NCBI GenBank assembly: GCA_035079385.1
Contig: JAVHKY010000017.1
Location: forward strand, 1,116,001 to 1,180,000
Direction: 5' to 3'
Length of the DNA stretch: 64,000 nt
Source: Aspidiotus rigidus
Lineage: Eukaryota > Arthropoda > Insecta > Hemiptera > Diaspididae
Part shown: in pieces, positions 56,434-64,000 of the stretch
How positions within the stretch are numbered: the stretch's first letter is position 1
Layout of the letters: each line of letters starts with the position of its first letter
Notes under the pieces: model-generated
Seen by the model: the letters and a program-made list of their open reading frames with translations, nothing else
What the model was told of the DNA's origin: nothing
Database searches by the model: none
Translations under genes and position numbers: made by a program

Positions 56434-59400
56434 GATCAACTTTCTAGTAATAAAAATGAATACATAAGTTGACCAACGCGTAATAATACTTGAGAATGCA
56501 GGACAGATCTGACGGAGCGATGGAGTACGGCCGTAAGGATGTATAACGAGAACCAAAATTAATATTGAAATATTAATCTTAGGCGACAAAAGGATATTAT
56601 TATTAAGACGGTGACATGGTATTCAAAGTTCTGCACGCCGATCAGAGTCAATCACATGTTCGGAAATATTATTGCAGATAAATAAAAACTGAAAAGATAC
56701 AGGAACTCGACAAGAACCCTACGAAGCAAAGCCCGCGGTAATATGAAAAAATTTGTTGGTTATCCGCGAGAAGCGCTAGTACTGGATTTCAGTGACCACT
56801 CCAGCAAGCAGAGAAATACCTCTCTAAGCTCTCTCCCTTTAATACAGGGAGACGCTCTCTACATTTACTGTAGCGGCAAAGCTTGTTTCAAGGGGACAAT
56901 TTCAAAAAAGTCACTCAAATAATCTGGAAAAACTCATCTGCGGGGGAATTATATAAGAAACTCCTGTGCTTTAATGTTACTCTTTCATTTCTGTGTTCTC
57001 TTGAAACATTTCAATTTTTATTTGTTCAGTCTCTCAGCACTTGTTATGTTGTGATTGATTAATACCGGTATTCTAAGTCTTCTATTGAAAAATTTCCTTC
57101 TGAGATTACAGAAAATAAATTGCTATTTTTTTTCTTGTTATTCAGATTTTCAGAGGAGAAGCCAGTGATGGAGAAATATGAATAGGCCCTACTTCATGGG
57201 TGGGGTAATTCAAATTTTTCCTCGATTTTTCAAGTCATCGGTCGTTTGGTTATTTATTTATTCAAATTCTATTTAATTGAAGAAATGATGAGTTTCATAC
57301 ATTTTGGATTCGTACTACCTACCATTTACTTACCAAGCGTACAAGTTCGAATAATGTCTCCTGGAATGTGTACGACATAATAATAGGAAAACTTCATGTC
57401 CCTTTCAAGATTGAAATTTTTCCAAGTATTCTCTAACCCTACTATGAGTTTTATACAAGAATCAAAAATTAACTTCGTGAATGTGATTTTTCGAGTAGGC
57501 ATGTCCATTAAAATCGTTAAGGATTTTTTGTAGACAGTCAAAATTGTATTCTAGTGATTTGGTAGGAATATTTTTCCACCCACAACCTAACCTCAACAAT
57601 TTTTCAACATGCTAAGTCTATTTTTTGTTTTTTTGTTTTTTTTTGTTCTTTAACGCCAGAACTTTCCTCTGTGTTTGGTAAAAGTTGATTCGAATTCGAG
57701 AAGGAAAGAGCAGAATCGCGGAAAATTAAATTTGGTCCCTATTTGAATAAGCTTGTTGTGTTCGCACTTGTTAAGGAAAATTTACTGTCTAGCGATAATA
57801 ATTTATAAATAGGTATCTAAATAGGCTCTTCTGAACCTATTTTTCCCTTCGCTTCTTGCAACTACTACAGCATACAGGAGTAGAAATTCCAGAGATTCGA
57901 GCGTCTGCAAAGTTCTAACGACGATACTAAATTGGATAATGGGGCGTATTTTTTTGCCAAATCACCGCTGAAAACAGAATTAGCCCATCTTACTGCTAGG
58001 TTCAAAACAAAAGGATTTTACATGTTATTTCCCATAAGAGAAAAGAGTTCTGTAAATATTTCAAAAACAAAAAAGAAATAAAGTCTTCGATGTGTATATT
58101 CATAAACTAGAAGCTATTCTCTTTTTCACGAGCGTTTACCGTCAAAATTTGCTAAACTTACCCATTCTCATTTTTATTGGTCTTCAAAGTATCACAAATA
58201 AAGTCTTTTGATTTTTTCATTAAGTTCATTATCGATAGTCAGCAAACTGAACCTATTGAAGGATTAATAATAGAGCCGTGTCATAAAGGTGAGCCAAGTT
58301 TTCTTTCGTATTTATACAACATAATGACATTCTTCCTCCTTATGTTTTTTTTTTTTTTCATCTAAATTAATTCCCCAGCATTTATTCAAAATTTTTTCAA
58401 GTTGTGCTCATCCAGACAGCCCTTTCCTATTTTCTTCTGTATATGTTTCGGGTTATTATCAAAATAATTTTTATTTATTCATTATTTTTTTCCCCTGCGA
58501 TTCCTACAACGTACTGTACCAATAATTCAAATTTTATTTGTATTTTGCGAAAAAAAAAATACGAAACGCACCTGCCGGGCTACTTTTATGATCTTAGATA
58601 ATCATTTTCTCCCCCTTTTCTCCCCCTCTTAAGATGGAAAAATATTCAAACAAATAATGCTGAAAATTATTTTTCTGACGACAAATTTAATGTCTCTAGG
58701 CCCCAGATTGAAATTTTGGGGTAAAGCGAACGATTAATGTTTTGAAGTTGCTGCCGAGGTTTATGTGTAAGCGAATGAAGAAAACACTTTTCTGGACGAG
58801 GAAGAGATGTCCCAGAACTGTTGGCAACGACGTCCTCCAGCAAAAATTTAAATTTTAATCTACCAGCAGGTGAAATGGGCCGTCTGAAAAAAATCCATTA
58901 CTTATATTCGAAAAAACAATTATTCTTTTTTCTCTTATTTATAATATTTCCAATGGTAGGTTTCTTCCTATCTCAATTTTACTTTTGCATCTTTACCCTT
59001 TATATATAAAGCGTACATTGGGAAAATCATCCTCATAATGAATTCGATTCCTTTCCAGAATGGACTCCCACTCATTGGTCATCAGCTACCAAAACTTTAG
59101 AGGGCAAACGTTTTACCCACACGTATCTACTCAGGCTATCATCGTATCAGTCCTTCTCGTCTCCTCTGCAATTGAGAAACTTTGATTGTTATCACTTCTC
59201 CTACCATAACCTCCTACCGCTCCTCCTCCTTCCCAGATAATCTCTCCAGCACTCTTTCTCGGTCCCAATAAGGAACCACGTTATCCTTAAAATAGTTACG
59301 AGTAAAATACCTACAATGGGCCAAGTTCTTCGCCTACACATAATTTCTCATACTCACATATCAAGACAGACCTGTTAAGGTTCTGAAAAAACTCACTTTG

Positions 59401-60644
59401 CACACTTACACGATAGACCGATTCCCCGGTGACGTCTCATAGTTGTTGACAATAGTGAGCGATAGTGAAAGTACCTATTATTTGTAATCGCTATTACGAT
59501 TATATTGGGTTAAACATGATATCGCGATTTCCATGGATGAGAATATAGCCTACAGCCACATAGGGAACGATCCGATCACATACAGACATTCAAAAACAAG
59601 ATGTTCCTTACCTATGTATCAGAGATTTCTATAAAGAATCTGGAAGTTCTGTGGAATTTAAATACGTAAGTAGTTTCGATTGCTAACGTACTTCTTGTTT
59701 TTGAATAGGTAGGTACTAGTGAATGATTGAAACATTCCCTGTGTATTCTACTATTCTTATGAGATTCTAAAATGGCTGCCTCAAAGCCAGCATTAGAGAA
59801 CAAGAATTCAATCAAAATTGAAGATGTTCACGTCACGGGGAATCGGTCCACACATATTTAATTGCCCCAGTTTTCTATACTCATTTTACAAAGTTGTTCT
59901 TTAGTTTAATTTCTTGCACAAGCAGAACCAAACTTTTTCTTTTTTGAAATTCTTATCAATAATTTTATTGAAAACTATCGCTGCGATCCTTGCAGTTGAC
60001 CACGGTAAGGTGACTCCCGAATCAATGTAGAATTGTTGAAAAAGTTATCTTTTTTTTTTTTTTATCTAGGTACATGTCGTATTCATAATGTTATAAGAAT
60101 CAATTTCAACTTCTAAAAATTCTTATATTACAATTTGAAAACAAATTCAGAAACATTCTCTATAAATCAAATTCAAAGTGCTAAATCATTATAGGTAATC
60201 ATCAAACATTAAACAAAATTCTACAGGCTAAACCTAAAAACCAGTTACCATTCAGGTTCGTGACGTTTGGGCCAGGGTTACCACTCAACACATAAGCGGT
60301 GAAAATTTGTGACCTTCCAACGGACTAGGGCCGTTAGGGTTAAAACATTACTGTTATTTTTGAAAATTTCTGTAAAATAAGAATACATAGTTTCTTCTTC
60401 ATTTATATTGATCTCATTGCCTGCTGCATATATCTGGTCAACATCATACCCACTTAACATTAATATTTGTTGATAATTCGTTTGTTATTATTTTATTAAT
60501 TAAATCCAAAAAAACGTGGTATTTTTTTGTCAACTCTAAGGGCCCTTTTCTATTGGAAGGTCACATTTATTAAACAAAAAGGTATTGTTACAATCAGAAA
60601 TAAAGTCTTGCGAAGTTGAATGAACATGAATCGTCGAATGAAAA
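56434..60644. other. Intergenic stretch, no gene recognised
   Basis: Includes the RIOK1 promoter side. AT-rich with poly-T runs; no conserved protein, tRNA or transposon motif was found on either strand. Short frames near 58821 and 60278-60460 have no recognisable homology. Confidence 0.45.
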
Positions 60645-62026
60645 TTAGAACAACCTATAGACGTCATAGTCTGTTGGCGTACCGTACGGTTGTTTGGCAT
60701 TCGTAGTGAAGCCGTAAACTCCTCGAGCACTAGATACAGAATAAATAAATCATTCCTGACTTACAAAATTAATATTCGTCATAGTATTTTTGTACAAACC
60801 TTGTTGTAACATTGTCCCCAAAATACACAGGTGGACCAGTCCCTAGGGCTTGACACACTTTGGAGCTTATCAAAAGCGTGCAAGGATACGCTTTGAAAGC
60901 AGTTGGTGAATTTATAGATTCAGCCCAGTAAAAGGCAGCTATGGAATGGGAACATCCAAAATCTGTGCATTCGATATTTAAGCTTTAAGTCCCTCAAATG
61001 ACAAAGATTAGCTTTGTAACGAAACTAACCTGCAGCCTTGCAAGCTGGTTGAATAAAGCCACCATTTGCCTCGAAATCTGCGTCACCAAATGGGAGAAGT
61101 TGACCGAATGTACCAGAAGTGGTATGAAGACCATCTACAAATTTTGCTTGCCCTTTTTTGATGGTTATATCGTCTGAAAAAGTACTGGGAAAACCAAAAC
61201 CGGCAGCATCTAAACCTGTTGAAACCGATCTCCAATTCGGTCATAATTTTTTTGTTGAGGCGATATCCGCTCTCCCGCTATGAGAAGTCAAATTACCCGT
61301 CAATCGTTCAATCTGACCGTTTTTCCAGAACCGTGAAATTTGAGCTCCAACTTGTGCTCCTAAGCTGAGCCCAATCATGTGGATCCGTGACACCTGTATA
61401 TCAGTCCTAATTGTCAAGAGCCGCTCGAAGAATTGCGCTGCACACATACCTACGACTACGGTATTTTTAATGGCTGTGAAATAACAAGGAGGTCTGCACA
61501 ATGGACTGTAATCGATTTGGATGACGTTAATTATCCTGCCTCCTCGGAAATATTCTGAAACACACACACGTCTTTAGTGGTGAAAGTATTCCCATGTTTT
61601 ATGAGACCATATTGATAATCGTACCTTTCCTCATAGTGGTGTACCAGATTGTGTCCTTATCGTTAGCAAAACCATGTATGATGAATTTTATCGGGCCTGA
61701 ATTGAACGGCGCATTTCTGATGGAATCAGGATTATTAACATCCATCTCTATCGGAGTTTTAGCATGTGCGCTAGATACATTGAAAGCAAAAATATAATGA
61801 TATTGAAACCGGTCTTGAAGGCGCCAAATTTATTGCTTTCACCTTGTATACAAGAAGAATCGCACATCTGGATTCGGGCATTTCCTAGGTGGAATAACGT
61901 CACAAGTCCAATTAAGTACTTTTGTCCCTGATGTTTTTAACACAGGTGATGGTTCTTTAGATACGACTTTTGGCTTCGGTGACGAGGGGCTTGACCACCA
62001 AGTCCCATCATTGGTATTAATTTTTG
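60645..62026 (-). CDS. Pancreatic-type lipase family protein, 5' end missing
   Basis: A serine-hydrolase fold enzyme of the insect neutral lipase/phospholipase A1 type, usually secreted. Minus-strand exons: 62026-61843, 61770-61625, 61554-61297, 61215-61030, 60962-60800, 60729-60645; phases agree (about 340 codons). Seen: KCPNPDVRFFLYTR (start of the lipase domain), PIKFIIHGF (oxyanion side), IINVIQIDYSPLC, nucleophile motif HMIGLSLGAQVG with Ser, LDAAGFGF with the likely catalytic Asp, DADFEANGG and QPAC, and CSHSIAAFYWAESI with the catalytic His. All three triad residues are present, so it is probably active. The first exon or exons, with a signal peptide, lie upstream and were not identified; the 62026 boundary is an acceptor (TTTTTTGTAG) needing one preceding base. 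A Ser/Pro/Lys-rich linker precedes the domain. Confidence 0.88.
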
Positions 62027-64000
62027 CTACAAAAAATAAAGACAGATGAAATGACTTTCTAGCTCAGAGACCAGTCAAAGTATTACTCGCCGCATACACG
62101 TTCACTAAGGATAGGTCTCCACCGACTATCCGTTTTTTGAATTGGATTATACAATAAATTTTCACAACAGTGTTGATGAACGATGTTCAGAATTACCTGT
62201 TAAATAAATGGTTCTTCCTCCCAATATACGCATTGATGAAAATAAAAGAATAGGAAAATTCTCTTCTCTCGAGAAATATACTCATCCGATCCTCAAAAAA
62301 ATTGCAGCTATGCACATCTATAATACTACAATGTGGCCAAGTTACAAAAGAACCCATCTGGTAGTTTCGGAGGAGTTCCCAGAACTAATAATTTTATAAT
62401 AAATAATAGTAATAAATAAATAAGGAAACCTGAACGGCCATGGGTAATACCTCACTTTTCCGATAGGAAAAGTTGGTAAAAGGCGCTTTAGACTGAAAGC
62501 TAGACGTGAAATATTCTAGAGTTTGGAATTAAACTATATGATGAAGGTAACGAGAGATAAGGTAGGCAGTTGACACCCCATTTCGGGTGTGATAATTATC
62601 TGAAACTTATTAGAATAAAGAGTACCTGCTCTGCCAGCTTTCTTCAAATTAATTATCATTTTTGCCCTATCATTATTTTTCTCACAAATTTTACGAAACA
62701 AAAAACGAAAACCACCACCTTTCTAGAGACAATAAAACTTCTCTAAGAACATTGATTCATGGGAAAAATTAAAATTTTTATGAAATCGATTGGCAATAAG
62801 TTAATTTTGAAGTCGTATCTATTTTTTCTACTTACCAAAGAATATCATGAACGAAAAGATGTACATCTTCCCTGGGAAGCTCATTGTGGGAATTTATTCT
62901 TCGCAAAAAAGTACGATATAGAAACACGAACTCCGTCGCGTACGGGAGTTTATCTCGAGTAATGTACAGACGAGCGATAAAGGTCGAGCAGTACTGATTG
63001 AACGAGTCGAGCAGCTCGCGTCAAGGAGAAGGGAAGAAACTGCGTGAAATGACGAAGGGGTGAGAAAGGAGAATGATGAACGGAGAAGGAGAAAAGGAGG
63101 AGAACAGGCGAACAGGTTGAAAATGCGTGCTTTTGCGATTCGCCGCAGAATTTCCTCCTTAGCGGAGCGATTATAAAAGCTACTTGATTGTATAAAAGTC
63201 AATGCAAGGATGCAATGAAGAAAAAATATAAGCTAGGTACAAAATATAAAGAATAATACTTAAGGAACATGATAAATGATCTTGTGATTTACAATAGAGA
63301 TAGAACTAAAATAGCACGGAAAAAATGAGTGATTTTAAACAAGGTATAAGAATGAGAAGAAATGACTTTTGTAGGGTTAGTCAGCATGATTTCGATTAAA
63401 TGTGTACACAATACAAAAGAGAATGTGGCTCATATGTAGAGCTCAGAATAGACAAACACGAGAATGTGGAAAAAAGTTACAGAAAAAATGTAAGAATACT
63501 TGTTCAGCAATAGATTAGAGTGAAATATCCTGTAGTTATATTGTATAAGCAAGTGTGATATTGTTGTTGGCGAAAGAAGGAGGTTGTCAGGCTGAACCAA
63601 GGTTTATGAGTTTGCAATGAAAAGAGGGTCGGATTGAACAGCAGGAAATATCAAAGTACGTAATCTGTCTGCCAATCTGTCTGCCGTATCCTGTAGTGTA
63701 GGTATTCTTATGGCGAAATGTTTGCTGAAATCGTATTAGGTGCCAGTGGGACTCTGGTCTTTGGTTTAGGATTAGGAAGAATAGACTGGAATGATGCGGA
63801 AGGATTATCATCAGTTCCAGACAATAAAGGAAGTTGTACGAAGGGTTTAGTCTATTAATTTTAGATTGCTTTCGACTTGCCCTTTATTGTCAATACAAAT
63901 ATTCTTTTGTTAGTTTTTGGATTTTGAACGGACTTTTATATGGGCGATACGGTCGATTCGTATCCATGCATGATGGGTACATATGGCTAAATCAGCCGGG
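62027..64000. other. Upstream side of the lipase gene, otherwise unassigned
   Basis: The missing lipase 5' exon should be here or beyond the window. A weak exon candidate on the minus strand (about 62196-62091) encodes HCCENLLYNPIQKT and ILSERVCG between splice-like sites, but its phase does not fit the lipase. Purine-rich low-complexity sequence lies at 63020-63120. No other gene recognised. Confidence 0.35.

Noticed and set aside
60278..60460. Transposase-like minus-strand ORF
   Set aside because: Acidic and short with no catalytic motif or neighbouring support; could not be assigned.
61594..61797. Plus-strand ORF of 67 codons as a gene
   Set aside because: It is the antisense of a well-matched lipase exon (61770-61625).
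62091..62150. Trypsin activation motif RIVGG on the minus strand
   Set aside because: It appears in a different frame from the better splice-bounded reading, with no protease domain following.

Overview
This is a eukaryotic nuclear window. The evidence is multi-exon genes with short (about 65-80 nt) GT-AG introns, an AT-rich background, many decayed transposable elements and two nuclear copies of mitochondrial DNA. The ordinary genes are animal genes: a BLTP1/Tweek lipid-bridge protein, a CYP4-like cytochrome P450, RIO kinase 1 and a pancreatic-type lipase. They sit beside bacterial-looking genes: a 31-repeat ankyrin ORF with no intron in its coding region, and a small family of AAA-ATPase-like (DUF1703-type) genes. 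As I recall, ankyrin-repeat and AAA-ATPase genes of bacterial origin are among the horizontal transfers reported in mealybugs such as Planococcus citri. My best guess is therefore a mealybug or related scale insect; this is inference from gene content.

Layout. 1-11.5 kb (+): the last 31 exons of BLTP1, coding 2,094 residues to the stop. One intron carries a mitochondrial cox2 fragment and another a hairpin element of the MITE type. 11.5-16 kb: no gene, several fold-back repeats. 16.1-19.6 kb (+): the ankyrin ORF. 20.2-20.8 kb (-): LINE remnant. 21.5-27.4 kb (+): AAA-ATPase-like cluster with two two-exon genes, a spare first exon and a decayed body fragment. 28.3-28.9 kb (-): frameshifted tyrosine recombinase. 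29.8-31.1 kb (-): MULE-type transposase relic. 31.1-32.7 kb (+): Penelope-like retroelement relic. 33.7-41.6 kb (+): twelve-exon P450 whose long introns hold minisatellites and a second copy of the hairpin element. 41.9-43.2 kb (+): LINE remnant. 44.5-45.6 kb (-): third AAA-ATPase-like gene. 46.2-48.2 kb: dense 44-bp repeat array and fold-back element. 48.8-49.2 kb (+): mitochondrial cob fragment. 49.8-51.9 kb: LINE remnants between inverted repeats. 53.7-56.4 kb (-): RIOK1, complete. 60.6-62.0 kb (-): lipase, 5' end unresolved.

The housekeeping genes do not form a pathway together. The part most worth attention is 16-27 kb plus 44.5-45.6 kb: probable bacterial genes, one predicted to use a 5'UTR intron, and three ATPase-like genes in which a separate short first exon supplies an N-terminal hydrophobic or signal-like segment to a body that ends before the usual C-terminal nuclease part. 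One of the three has lost the Walker A lysine. Exon joins were checked by hand for reading phase; no transcript evidence was available.
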